Shown here in pieces: positions 1 to 9,364 of a DNA stretch of 46,639 nucleotides. Location: IMG/VR virus record IMGVR_UViG_3300020477_000048, positions 1 to 46,639 of that record; one strand, written 5' to 3'. A program made the translations under genes and the position numbers. This DNA is from a virus. Below the pieces are notes generated by a model that did not search any database, was not told where the DNA came from, and saw only the letters and a program-made list of their open reading frames with translations. Within the stretch, counting starts at the first letter, position 1. Every line of letters begins with the position of its first letter.

Positions 1-315
1 ACAGGAAGAAAGTGGGAAATTGTTCACTTAAAAGGCTCTGCTTTATATGAGGCTAGACCTAATCCATATAGAGCTGACACCCAGATACCAGATGAATTTG
101 TTGGTAAGTGGACTAAACATACTTTATTAAATGATCAAATTAATTTATATTTAAATAGAGTTTGGGATGCATCTGAGCTAGCTACTAAGAAGAATGCACG
201 TAAAGCATATGCTTCTAAACAGTCTAAACAGAAGAAAGCAACCAAGGAAGAGATCAATGATCTCTCTGCTATCCCTGATAAAATTAAAAAATCTCTTGGC
301 GCACTAGTGGAGTAA
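1..315 (+). CDS. Conserved virion-module protein, 3' part only (second allele)
   Basis: This is the C-terminal 104 residues of the gene found whole at 46169-46540; the first 19 codons lie beyond the left edge. Compared with the complete copy it carries four conservative changes (Ala to Val, His to Tyr, Asp to Glu, Arg to Lys) and five silent differences, a pattern expected of a functional allele. The C-terminal half is rich in Lys, Ala and Gln and probably helical. I do not recognise a catalytic motif. Its position between the tail adaptor and tail nozzle genes points to a virion assembly or tail role. Confidence 0.85.
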   Translation, partial: TGRKWEIVHLKGSALYEARPNPYRADTQIPDEFVGKWTKHTLLNDQINLYLNRVWDASELATKKNARKAYASKQSKQKKATKEEINDLSAIPDKIKKSLGALVE

Positions 316-321
316 ATTATT

Positions 322-393
322 ATGCCGAAAGGAAAAGGAACCTACGGAAAGAAACGAGGCAGACCCCCTGCAAAGAAACGTAGGAAGAAATAA
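322..393 (+). CDS. Small very basic peptide, 23 aa
   Basis: A 23-residue reading frame starts with ATG seven bases after the preceding stop and ends in TAATG, overlapping the tail nozzle start by one base. More than half its residues are Lys or Arg, with an AT-hook-like GRPPAKK core. The same frame is intact at 46547-46618 and the only difference between the copies is silent, which supports coding. No strong Shine-Dalgarno is visible, so translation may be coupled to the upstream gene. Function unknown; nucleic-acid binding or DNA packaging contact is a guess from composition. Confidence 0.7.
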   Translation: MPKGKGTYGKKRGRPPAKKRRKK

Positions 394-3300
394 TGCCTGA
401 AATCCAGCGGGAACGAAACTACTTATCGTTACGTAGAGGCTTAAACACTGTTTCAAATGAGATAACTTTCCCAGATGAGTTTACATCGGATGAGTTAAAC
501 TATACTATTGAACCAGATGGTAGTCGTAAGCGTAGGCGTGGCCTGAAGGAAGAGTCGGGAGGTACACCTATTGAGATACAAACAGGAGGTACATACTGGC
601 AATCGACTAAGGATGATTACTCACGTAGCTTTAAGTGGCCCGCTGCTGGGGGTATACCAGACAATGATTTGATCGTTCATCAATTTGGTAAAAGCCTTTG
701 GTTTACAAAAGATGATGAAACTCTTTCTGCTAATGTTATCACAAGAGAAATAGCACGATCAGACTTAGTGAGTACTGGTGACTTTGCATCAGACACAAAC
801 TGGACGAAAGGAACGGGCTGGACAATCTCAGGAGGAACAGCAACTCATGCCGCTGGATCAGCCAGTTCTTTATCACAGGCTGACACTGGTATAATTAATA
901 CTTATTGGTATCGAGTAACATTTGATGTTAGTGGTAGATCGGCTGGCACAGTCACTCCAAGTATAAAAGGCAGAAGTGGTACAGCCGTTAGTGCTAATGG
1001 TACAACAATAACACAAGATATACAAGCAAGTACTGGTGGTACTAGTACAGCCATTTCTTTTGCCTGTTCGTCAGACTTTGATGGTAGCCTTGATAATGTA
1101 ACTGTAAAATATTTAGAGCCACTTAAAGTTCGTCTACCACTTACTGAAAAATCTTTTTGGGCTGATCCACAATCAACCACAATTACAGCGGCAATGATTG
1201 CTGCTGAACCGTGTTCTTTTTCTGTACATCGTGGAATGCTTGTAATAACACATAAGTATCTTAAGCCTATGTATATTGAAGCTCTTCCAGAACCATCACC
1301 GTCTAGTAATCAGATTGATGATGATCTAGAAGTTAGGCTTTATATTAATAGAATTAATTTACGTATCCGTGACTTTGAGGGTATTGAAGATGGTGTTACC
1401 AATACACAGAAACTCACTGGTACTATTACAGCAGATCATAACTACAACCTAAGAAATCGAGGATGGATGACCGATGATATCACAGCATTTAAAACAGCTA
1501 AAGGTTTTCATCCTACCAAAAATATGCAGTGGTGGAAAGGATATACTAGAGCTGCTACTTATACACCTAATGACGGTAGTTCGCCAGTAGCAGCAGCAGA
1601 TGGTTTTGGTGACTATGTATTCAGTTCTTATAAACTAGATACAGAAGTATTTGGAGATGCTAGTGCTCCTCAAGGAGCTTTAGTTATATCTCCACTTGAT
1701 ACTACAGTTGGATTCGGTACATCAGGATATACATATTCTGCTAATACTGCTGAGATACCGCTAATTGCTGACCCTAGTGCAGCCGATAGCAGTACTTTTT
1801 ACTGGACAAATTCTAGTGGCGTAAAATCTAATGTAGATTCTGGTAAAGGTAGTGCCACTACAGTATATATAACTCTAGAAGCAGCTCATAATTCAACAAC
1901 GGCTCTTGTAAAAGATTCTACTTTTATTATAGACGAACAAAACTGGACATACATCTCTAACGATGATGGTAATGATGTAGAATGGACAGGATTAAATAGA
2001 ATATTTTCTGTTCGAGATCGTTTTGATTCTAATAATAGTTATACAGGAGCAGGAGGAGCAACATTAGTAGCTCCAACAGTAGCTGATACAGCAAATAACA
2101 CAGCAGCCATAGCAAATATTATTACAGATGGCGCTGGTGCTTCTACTGCAAATGATTTAATACAAGTTGCTGTCTATCAAATTGCTACTGATATAGCAGA
2201 TTGGCAACCGGGTGACTATAGTCGAGATGGTTTCTTTCAAAGCCAATCAATTTCTAATTCATCAGGAGATGTTTCTGATACTGCTCCAGCAGTTACAGCA
2301 GCTTTTGCTGGACGAGTTTGGTACGCAGGTATGTCACATTCAGATTATGCAGATACTGTTTTCTTTTCTCAAGTAGCTCAAAAACCAGAGACTTTCGGTA
2401 AGTGTTACCAAGTAGCTGACCCAACCTCAGAAAATATTAACCAACCTGTAGATTCTGATGGTGGTACAATAATTATTGCTAACATGGGGGCTGTAAGACA
2501 GCTTCTTGCTACTCGGAATGCTGTTCTAGTATTTGCTAGGCATGGGGTCTGGGAAATATCAGGAGGTCGGGGTGGGTTCTCTGCACTCGACTATAGTGTA
2601 CGCCAGATTACTGATGCTGGCTGCTCATCATCTACCTCAGTAATTAGATTTGATAGTAATATAGTATATTCTGGCCCGAAAGGAATAATGATACTTTCTC
2701 CAAATCAATATACAGGGATGTTAGAAGTTTCTAATATGACAGCAGACACTATCCAACCAACATGGAATGCTATTACTAAAGCTGCACAAGAAAGAGTACA
2801 AATACAATATGATGATGCTAAGAAAAGACTGTATGTAATATATCATGAAGACTCTGTAGTTGCTGGACCAACAACGCAAATAGGGGGTTACGATAAAGCA
2901 TTAGTATATGATTTTAATAATCAAGGTTGGTACAAATTAGGCTTTAATCATCCAACTGTAGATAATAATGACTATGGAAATATTCGATCAATTATAGCTA
3001 TTTCTCAATCTGATAGTTCTGATTCAGATAGAAAAATAAAGTTCATGGTATCAGTTCCTGATGGGGATTTTGATTCTACTTATACAGAGGTACATAGAGT
3101 AATTGCTTGTGATATGAACCAGACAGATTATCTTGATTTTGAAAACTACGATGGAGATTCTGGTAATGAAATGGATTATGTTGAAAGCCCCCTTCCTTAT
3201 CTGGTGACAGGGTGGGATAGTTCAGTGGGTTCTAACAGAAGACGGCAAGCTCCTATTATTACAGTCTACAACAAGAGAACTGGTACAGCTTGGGTTGATA

Positions 3301-3938
3301 ACGTCATTCGAGGAGCTACCAGTACAGCAGCTACAGAAACTACTATTACATTAGATGCTAGTGCATCAGGCTCTAATGATACATATAACACTAATAAAAT
3401 TTATATTCATTCAGGCGCACACACTAATCCTCTACAAGAAAGAACTATTACAGATTATGTAGGAAGTACTAAAGTAGCTACTGTTGATAGAGCATGGGAT
3501 GATCCGCTACCTACATCGGCAGCATTTAGAATATATGCTGCTTCTCATAGTAATGATACAGATACCCACGCTGGTGGTGGTCATTGGACAGAAACAAATG
3601 CTGGCTCTACTCTTATGACACCCTTCTGGGATTGGACAGAGGAAATAGAATTCACTAACGATGCCGGATATGGAGCACAACGAGCATTTTCAGGCACAGC
3701 CGGTAACCACGGTGTCTCAGGTAAGATAGGAAAGCAAGTACAAACCTATAAGCATCCTCGTGCTTTTACCCCAACTACTGGTTATACAACACAGGTTGAT
3801 GGATATCCAATCATCGCTACACGCAATAAAGTCAGGGGACGAGGGCGTACACTATCCATACGTTTTGATGGAGAAGCAGCTAGAGATAGTCACCTGTTAG
3901 GATTTACAATTAATTACAAAGTCTCAAGGAGAGTGTAA
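393..3938 (+). CDS. Tail nozzle protein (T7 gp12 / tail tubular protein B-like)
   Basis: A protein of 1181 residues, well above T7 gp12 (about 794). The N-terminus (RERNYLSLRRGLNTVSNE) and the sequence around residues 690-760 (TRNAVLVFARHGVWEISGG) have the form of podoviral nozzle proteins. The extra length comes from inserted modules: residues about 122-241 look like a beta-sandwich (jelly-roll/CBM-like) domain with the GDFASDTNWTKGTGW signature, and residues about 973-1050 carry a small repeat (TITDYVGSTKVATVDRAW) also found in the fibre protein at 37458-38738. The gene follows the gp11-like adaptor gene across the contig junction and overlaps its downstream neighbour by one base (TAATG). 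Assignment as nozzle rests on order, size and these motifs; the inserted domains probably face outward and bind receptors. Confidence 0.78.
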   Translation: MPEIQRERNYLSLRRGLNTVSNEITFPDEFTSDELNYTIEPDGSRKRRRGLKEESGGTPIEIQTGGTYWQSTKDDYSRSFKWPAAGGIPDNDLIVHQFGKSLWFTKDDETLSANVITREIARSDLVSTGDFASDTNWTKGTGWTISGGTATHAAGSASSLSQADTGIINTYWYRVTFDVSGRSAGTVTPSIKGRSGTAVSANGTTITQDIQASTGGTSTAISFACSSDFDGSLDNVTVKYLEPLKVRLPLTEKSFWADPQSTTITAAMIAAEPCSFSVHRGMLVITHKYLKPMYIEALPEPSPSSNQIDDDLEVRLYINRINLRIRDFEGIEDGVTNTQKLTGTITADHNYNLRNRGWMTDDITAFKTAKGFHPTKNMQWWKGYTRAATYTPNDGSSPVAAADGFGDYVFSSYKLDTEVFGDASAPQGALVISPLDTTVGFGTSGYTYSANTAEIPLIADPSAADSSTFYWTNSSGVKSNVDSGKGSATTVYITLEAAHNSTTALVKDSTFIIDEQNWTYISNDDGNDVEWTGLNRIFSVRDRFDSNNSYTGAGGATLVAPTVADTANNTAAIANIITDGAGASTANDLIQVAVYQIATDIADWQPGDYSRDGFFQSQSISNSSGDVSDTAPAVTAAFAGRVWYAGMSHSDYADTVFFSQVAQKPETFGKCYQVADPTSENINQPVDSDGGTIIIANMGAVRQLLATRNAVLVFARHGVWEISGGRGGFSALDYSVRQITDAGCSSSTSVIRFDSNIVYSGPKGIMILSPNQYTGMLEVSNMTADTIQPTWNAITKAAQERVQIQYDDAKKRLYVIYHEDSVVAGPTTQIGGYDKALVYDFNNQGWYKLGFNHPTVDNNDYGNIRSIIAISQSDSSDSDRKIKFMVSVPDGDFDSTYTEVHRVIACDMNQTDYLDFENYDGDSGNEMDYVESPLPYLVTGWDSSVGSNRRRQAPIITVYNKRTGTAWVDNVIRGATSTAATETTITLDASASGSNDTYNTNKIYIHSGAHTNPLQERTITDYVGSTKVATVDRAWDDPLPTSAAFRIYAASHSNDTDTHAGGGHWTETNAGSTLMTPFWDWTEEIEFTNDAGYGAQRAFSGTAGNHGVSGKIGKQVQTYKHPRAFTPTTGYTTQVDGYPIIATRNKVRGRGRTLSIRFDGEAARDSHLLGFTINYKVSRRV

Positions 3939-4408
3939 TGGCATTACTCGGTAAACTTTTATGGGCGACTGCTTCAGCGGCTGTAAAATTTAGAGGAAAG
4001 AAACAAGCAATTGGCTTCAAATCACAAGCTGCCATTAAAGGACAACAACTCGCTGCATTACAAGCGATGAGAACTAAAAGAAACTTCTATCAACAATATA
4101 GATTACGTAAAGGAGCGGCTTTAAATATCGGAGCTAATATTGGAGCCGAGCTAGGTTCATCTAGAACACAAGGTTTATTGGCCTCTCTTACTACCCAAGC
4201 ATATACTAGTATGGAGGATATGAACCAGCAAGTTAGTTTAAGTCGAGGAATGGAACAAGACTTAAGAGCAGCACAATCAGCTATCAACAGAGGGCAGAGC
4301 CTCTCTAATGTTATGAGCTTTATGGAAGGAGTTCCAAAGTTCCTAGATAATTTTGAAGTTGGATCAACTACAGATGAAAATACTATTCCAAAACCCGGAG
4401 ATATATAA
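3938..4408 (+). CDS. Small internal virion protein (T7 gp14 position)
   Basis: A 156-residue, Ala- and Gln-rich, largely helical protein. Its basic N-terminus contains a hydrophobic patch (MALLGKLLWATASAAVKF) that could insert in the host envelope. It sits directly after the nozzle gene and before two very large virion proteins, as gp14 does before gp15 and gp16 in T7, and overlaps both neighbours by one base (TAATG). T7 gp14 (196 aa) forms the outer-membrane part of the ejection channel; the same role here is inferred from position, size and composition, not from sequence identity I can see. Confidence 0.6.
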   Translation: MALLGKLLWATASAAVKFRGKKQAIGFKSQAAIKGQQLAALQAMRTKRNFYQQYRLRKGAALNIGANIGAELGSSRTQGLLASLTTQAYTSMEDMNQQVSLSRGMEQDLRAAQSAINRGQSLSNVMSFMEGVPKFLDNFEVGSTTDENTIPKPGDI

Positions 4409-7400
4409 TGACTGAGACTACTACGTCTTCAGAAACATATAACGATCCACTAGTTTCACAAATACAGCAAACAGAAGCTGAACAAAATGTTGTTAGTTAT
4501 CAGCCTCCGGTAAGTGTATTTAATCCTAGTAGTGAAACAGAGCCTATGTCTACTAATTTTGCTGCTGATGATGCATTTAATAAATCTCTGTTTACTCATG
4601 GTACATCTGATTTCCAAACTACTTATGCAAAAAATATAGAAACTGGAACTGTTTTTGATGAGGTATCAACCTTGTTTAAAGACTCATCAGTTGCTGCTAT
4701 GGTTGAGGATTTTATTTTTAAGCCCGACTATACTATGAAAGAAAAGAAAGATTATGTTTTTCATATGTATAATAAACATGCTAGCTGGAGGGAATTAACT
4801 CCGTGGACAGCTTTTCTATATACTTTATTTTCTCAGCCCTATCTTGAAGATGCATCAGGAAATAAAATTCCAACAGAAACGATACCCATTGAAAAAGCAC
4901 GTATCTTATATAGACAACTAACGCCGGAACAGGTAAATGCTTTTGTTTTTAATATACGTTTTCAACTTACCCAACAAGCTAGGGATATATCCAATGATTT
5001 CATTGCTAACAAAGGATGGGCTGATGGTTCACCTATAGAAACATTTGCAGACATGGGGTTAGATGTACTTATACAAGATTTTACACCCTTTGCTAATATT
5101 ATATCCCGTGTTGGGCTAGCTAAAGAAATGGCTGCTTTAAGTGATACTAAAATAAATTGGTATAACATCCTCCCCGGATCAATAGGGGCAGCTATCAGAG
5201 AAAACTTAGTTGCTATGTCTCCACAAGAACAAAGAGATACAATAGAGTATATGTCAAAGGAGTTGAATAAAGCATTAAAGAGTCCAACATATGGCCCTGC
5301 TATGACTAGATATAATCTAGTAGAACAATGGTCATCTGTCTTCAATGATGAAGTACTGATGCAAGGAGATCCTAAAGATACAGTAGATGAGTGGGCAAGA
5401 AATATTGAAGCTGTATTAGACGGATTCCTCTATTCTTTTATCCTAGCAAAGATGGCTTTAAAAACTTCTATAAAAGGTTTAATGTATATTGGAGATCATG
5501 TAGAAGCTCTTAAAGTAGCACGACATTCACATAATGGTGAGGCTGTTCAGGCATTAACTCAAATGCTAAAGAATGATGATGTAGCAGGGAAGTTTGGAAT
5601 TGAAATTGAGGATACAGTTTTTGCAGGGATTGTAAAACCAAAAGTAAAAGAAATTGTTGACAGTATTCCATTCTTACCAGAAGATTTTAGAGAAGTTGCA
5701 ACGCACCATAAGAAAGAACTGTACAAACTTGCTAACGATGCAACAGTCAGAGTGCAAATGCAATTAACTGACTCGTCAATAAAAAAAGCAATCCTTGATC
5801 GTCTTAAAATTGTTGAAGAAGCTTCTTCTTATGGTTCTGTATGGTCAAAAATGTCAACTATTAAACTAAATGAGTTAGGAGGCGGTGTAGAAATTACAGC
5901 TACTATAGGAAAGACAGATACAAAACCATTTGACTCTCTTTCGGAAGCAGCAGAAGTTGCATTAGAACTCGATCCCGGCTTAGACTACTTTACAATTGCT
6001 AAACTAAATGATGCTGGAGTACTAGAACCATTAACACTAAACTCTAAGCAACTAAATGATTATTTAAAAGGTACTGTTAAACCCCAGATGATTAGTGGGA
6101 TGAATCCTAGTACCAGTAAAGTTACTCAACCAAAATATTTTTTACAATACATAGATAACAGACCGTGGAATCCTATTGATGCTCATATGTTTACTCCAGA
6201 TTCAATATCACAGTCAATGTTTAGATTTTTATTTACTCCAAACTATAAGTTTGGGTCAGAATTTTTTAATCCTTTTTCGTTAGGATATAAGGATCAACAA
6301 AGAGCAGCCCGTTTATTAAAAGAATTAGCAGAACCTTGGGATGCATTAAAACCAGCAGATAAACAGCTTGTACAAAGTATGTTTGAAACTGCTGAAGAGT
6401 GGGGTAAAGCAAACAACCAAGTTATTCCTATTGAGGAACTAGCTACCAGATTTGGATTAGATGCAACTAGCGATCAAATAGTAGGCTTTGTAGCATTGCG
6501 TAATATGTATGATACAATGAATGAGATGCTTCAAATTCGGATATATAATGAATGGAAAGCTGCTAATTATAAAACAGCTCGTCCATTAAATAAAGAGATG
6601 GCTAGTTATAGCGGTAAAGTTTTTCCAGATGGTGAAGCTCCAGTAGGTAAGGCAAAAAGTAAACTGCCTAATGATAAAAATCAATACAAGCTTGAGGCAT
6701 TAGACCCTGAAACATTTACTCTTGTTCCATTAGATAAAACATTCGTTGATGATTTGTATGCCAATGGTGGAAAAATCATGGAGGTAGAAATACCTATTGA
6801 GCTAGGTAAAAAAGCTACTAAGAGTAGCTCTTATATTATACTAAAACCAGAAGTATACCGTATAGGAGACTTAACAAGAGCACCACTACATTATCAAGCT
6901 GGATACTCATTTCGATTCTACGATGATCCGTATTTTATTTTTAGAACTACTACCACATTAGTAAATGGGATACCAACGCTATCAAAACGAGCATATATGA
7001 CGGCAGCAACATCTCGATCTGCCGACAGGGCAGTACGTGAACTGCAAAATAATCTTGCTGACGGTACTTATACAAAAGAAAGAGCTAATGATCTCGCTCA
7101 AGTTGATAGTGACTTATATCAAAAGCAGGTCTTTCAAATGGAGGGGCGGCTGTTCTATGATAGTCGTATGCGTGATAGGCTTACAGATACAACAGGTAAT
7201 TTAGCTTCTATTGAAGACCCTGCCTTGGCTATTGAAAGAGGAATACAATTACTAGCTCGTGAGATATCTAATACTAATCCATTGGCAGCAGCTAAACGTG
7301 CATGGATGGGTACTTATGGAGAAAAAGCAAAACAAATACTACGTAGAGATGTTGATTTAGAAAAAGAACCACTCAATACTTTACAAAGTGCTTTAAAAGA

Positions 7401-9363
7401 AGAGACTAAAAATCTTGTGGGTTTAGACAGAACAAATATGTTAGATGCTATTGAATATATTAAATACTTTAGACTAACAGAAGGAACAATGGGAGGTTGG
7501 GCAACCACAGGATTACGTTCAGGGTTAACACGACTTGCCGAATCAATGGAATCTAAATCTGGAGGGACTTATAATAGAGCACCATGGCGAGGAGTACAAA
7601 AATGGGCGCAGACTACTCAGCCTATTCGTACAGCAAAGAGTACAGCTTTCACTATGTTTATGCGTTTACGTCCCTTTAGGCAATTCATTCTTCAGTCAGC
7701 ACAGCCGCTGTTCTTAGCTGCAATAGACCCAGCTTATTTTGCTACTGGTAGAATTATTAATGATACAATGGCTTTACTGCAAGGAGCAACCATTGTAAGA
7801 AGAGGGCAACAAGCTATCCCCATTAAAACTAAAGCACTAGCAGCTTCAATGGGAATGTCAACAAAAGAATTTTTGTTCTTGTCTAAACAATTTGACCGTT
7901 CTGGTCTTACAGACTTAGTTGACTTAGTAGATTATACTGGTAAGGTGGTAAAAAAATCAGCAAAGGCTACCCGCTTACCGACTGAAGGTAGTTTTATATC
8001 AAAAGCATCCTACTATACAAAGCGAGTATTTACAAATGCTGCTGATATGGCAGGTAGTGGTTTTAGATTAGGAGAAACTAACAACCTTGCTGCTACATAT
8101 ATGCTAGCTATACGCAGATATATGAAATCAAAGAATATAAAATCTGTTTTGGAAATAGACCCTAAAGCTTTTGACCACATTAGAGTAGATGCTTCTAATC
8201 TGGCACTTGCTATGATTAAGCCAAATAATATGGTATACCAAACAGGACTCTTTGGATTGACTACTCAATTTCTAAGTTTCCAACATAAAGCTTTACTAGC
8301 ATTGTTTATGAAAAATCCAGCTATTACCAAAAGCCAAGCATTAAAAATGTGGGCAACAGGTACTTTATTATATGGTGGAGATTTTATAGGACATGCTGCT
8401 TTTGTTTCTGCTGTTCTTAGAGACTCAGGATTAGATTGGGCTAATCATACTATCATTCCTGATACTGAATATACAGTGGCTGATCTTATAACAGAAGGTT
8501 TAATACAAAGTAGTATTAATCAAATAGGTAACACATTATCAGAAGATTGGATAGACTTGGATTTCAAAAGTTTCAGTCCGGGGCCAGATGCTGAGAGGAT
8601 GGAACTACTTATTACTGGAGTCTTTGATGATCCATTAGGAAAAGTACTTGGCCCTGCTGGTAGTATCATGGGATCATTAAGTGAATCAATAGGATTAGCA
8701 CAGACGATGGCTTCTGGTTATCAAGGAATGCCTCCACTAGAAGCCTTTATTGGAATGGCTGATGTAGTAGTAGCTGGACTTATTCCTCAATACAGTGACA
8801 TACAACGAGCACTTCTCATGGCTAAATTTCAACGTGAGTTTACAAAATTAGGAGAGCCATTAGAATTAGAATCTACATTTAATACTGTTATGGCTAGACT
8901 ATTCGTTGGTGTAGGAACAGAACAATACACAGCATACAGACATATTAATGAGAAAATATATGAAGATGCAAAAGAATATAGCGATCTTGTCAATAGAACG
9001 TCTGACCATATCAATATTATTTTAGATAGGCATTACGGTGGAGAATTAAGTTACAAACGTGCTAGTGATGCTTTAAGATTTGTGGTTGATGTTTGGGATG
9101 AGATTCCATATGGCAGGAGAGCAGAGTTTGAAAGAGCTATATATAATAGAACTGGCCCACGAAGAGAGCAGTCTATTTTACAGCGTACCGCAGAACACGG
9201 TGCAAAGAATCAATTAACTTCAGAAATGAAGTATCATATACGCAAACTAAGTGACTCATTTAATGAAGCAGAAATAGAGAGGTTACTCTTTATGGCAGAA
9301 GATGCTTGGGGTGGAGCTAAAGAGCGTGATGACGTACTATACTGGAAAATGAGGGAAGACTGA
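4408..9363 (+). CDS. Large internal virion / DNA-ejection protein
   Basis: At 1651 residues this is the largest protein in the genome. It is mostly helical, starts with a polar Thr/Ser-rich segment, and has several moderately hydrophobic stretches in its C-terminal third (for example around TGLFGLTTQFLSFQHKALL). Position after the gp14-like gene and size match the T7 gp16 class of ejection proteins, but I find no transglycosylase motif at the N-terminus as in T7 gp16. Muralytic activity may instead come from the GH24-like protein two genes downstream. It is separated from the next gene by only one base after the stop. Role inferred from context. Confidence 0.62.
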   Translation: MTETTTSSETYNDPLVSQIQQTEAEQNVVSYQPPVSVFNPSSETEPMSTNFAADDAFNKSLFTHGTSDFQTTYAKNIETGTVFDEVSTLFKDSSVAAMVEDFIFKPDYTMKEKKDYVFHMYNKHASWRELTPWTAFLYTLFSQPYLEDASGNKIPTETIPIEKARILYRQLTPEQVNAFVFNIRFQLTQQARDISNDFIANKGWADGSPIETFADMGLDVLIQDFTPFANIISRVGLAKEMAALSDTKINWYNILPGSIGAAIRENLVAMSPQEQRDTIEYMSKELNKALKSPTYGPAMTRYNLVEQWSSVFNDEVLMQGDPKDTVDEWARNIEAVLDGFLYSFILAKMALKTSIKGLMYIGDHVEALKVARHSHNGEAVQALTQMLKNDDVAGKFGIEIEDTVFAGIVKPKVKEIVDSIPFLPEDFREVATHHKKELYKLANDATVRVQMQLTDSSIKKAILDRLKIVEEASSYGSVWSKMSTIKLNELGGGVEITATIGKTDTKPFDSLSEAAEVALELDPGLDYFTIAKLNDAGVLEPLTLNSKQLNDYLKGTVKPQMISGMNPSTSKVTQPKYFLQYIDNRPWNPIDAHMFTPDSISQSMFRFLFTPNYKFGSEFFNPFSLGYKDQQRAARLLKELAEPWDALKPADKQLVQSMFETAEEWGKANNQVIPIEELATRFGLDATSDQIVGFVALRNMYDTMNEMLQIRIYNEWKAANYKTARPLNKEMASYSGKVFPDGEAPVGKAKSKLPNDKNQYKLEALDPETFTLVPLDKTFVDDLYANGGKIMEVEIPIELGKKATKSSSYIILKPEVYRIGDLTRAPLHYQAGYSFRFYDDPYFIFRTTTTLVNGIPTLSKRAYMTAATSRSADRAVRELQNNLADGTYTKERANDLAQVDSDLYQKQVFQMEGRLFYDSRMRDRLTDTTGNLASIEDPALAIERGIQLLAREISNTNPLAAAKRAWMGTYGEKAKQILRRDVDLEKEPLNTLQSALKEETKNLVGLDRTNMLDAIEYIKYFRLTEGTMGGWATTGLRSGLTRLAESMESKSGGTYNRAPWRGVQKWAQTTQPIRTAKSTAFTMFMRLRPFRQFILQSAQPLFLAAIDPAYFATGRIINDTMALLQGATIVRRGQQAIPIKTKALAASMGMSTKEFLFLSKQFDRSGLTDLVDLVDYTGKVVKKSAKATRLPTEGSFISKASYYTKRVFTNAADMAGSGFRLGETNNLAATYMLAIRRYMKSKNIKSVLEIDPKAFDHIRVDASNLALAMIKPNNMVYQTGLFGLTTQFLSFQHKALLALFMKNPAITKSQALKMWATGTLLYGGDFIGHAAFVSAVLRDSGLDWANHTIIPDTEYTVADLITEGLIQSSINQIGNTLSEDWIDLDFKSFSPGPDAERMELLITGVFDDPLGKVLGPAGSIMGSLSESIGLAQTMASGYQGMPPLEAFIGMADVVVAGLIPQYSDIQRALLMAKFQREFTKLGEPLELESTFNTVMARLFVGVGTEQYTAYRHINEKIYEDAKEYSDLVNRTSDHINIILDRHYGGELSYKRASDALRFVVDVWDEIPYGRRAEFERAIYNRTGPRREQSILQRTAEHGAKNQLTSEMKYHIRKLSDSFNEAEIERLLFMAEDAWGGAKERDDVLYWKMRED

Positions 9364-9364
9364 T

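Larger units (their letters stand above)
1..414. repeat. Terminal redundancy of the contig, left copy
   Basis: Bases 1-414 align without gaps to 46226-46639. I count 11 mismatches, at 78, 101, 132, 180, 208, 228, 231, 249, 289, 290 and 351. The repeat covers most of the 123-aa gene, the 23-aa gene and the first codons of the tail nozzle gene. Gene order shows the contig closes into a circle here. An overlap from a single molecule would be identical, so two strain variants (or a real divergent duplication) are represented. Confidence 0.95.

Noticed and set aside
1-315. True tandem duplication of the 123-aa gene
   Set aside because: The partial copy is cut at the window edge and the order of following genes continues around the circle, so end overlap explains it better.
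902-1180. Minus-strand open frames lying within the late structural genes (here and, for example, at 4962-5345, 34545-35111 and 38114-38620)
   Set aside because: They are antisense shadows of well-supported genes, lack ribosome sites and have no operon context.
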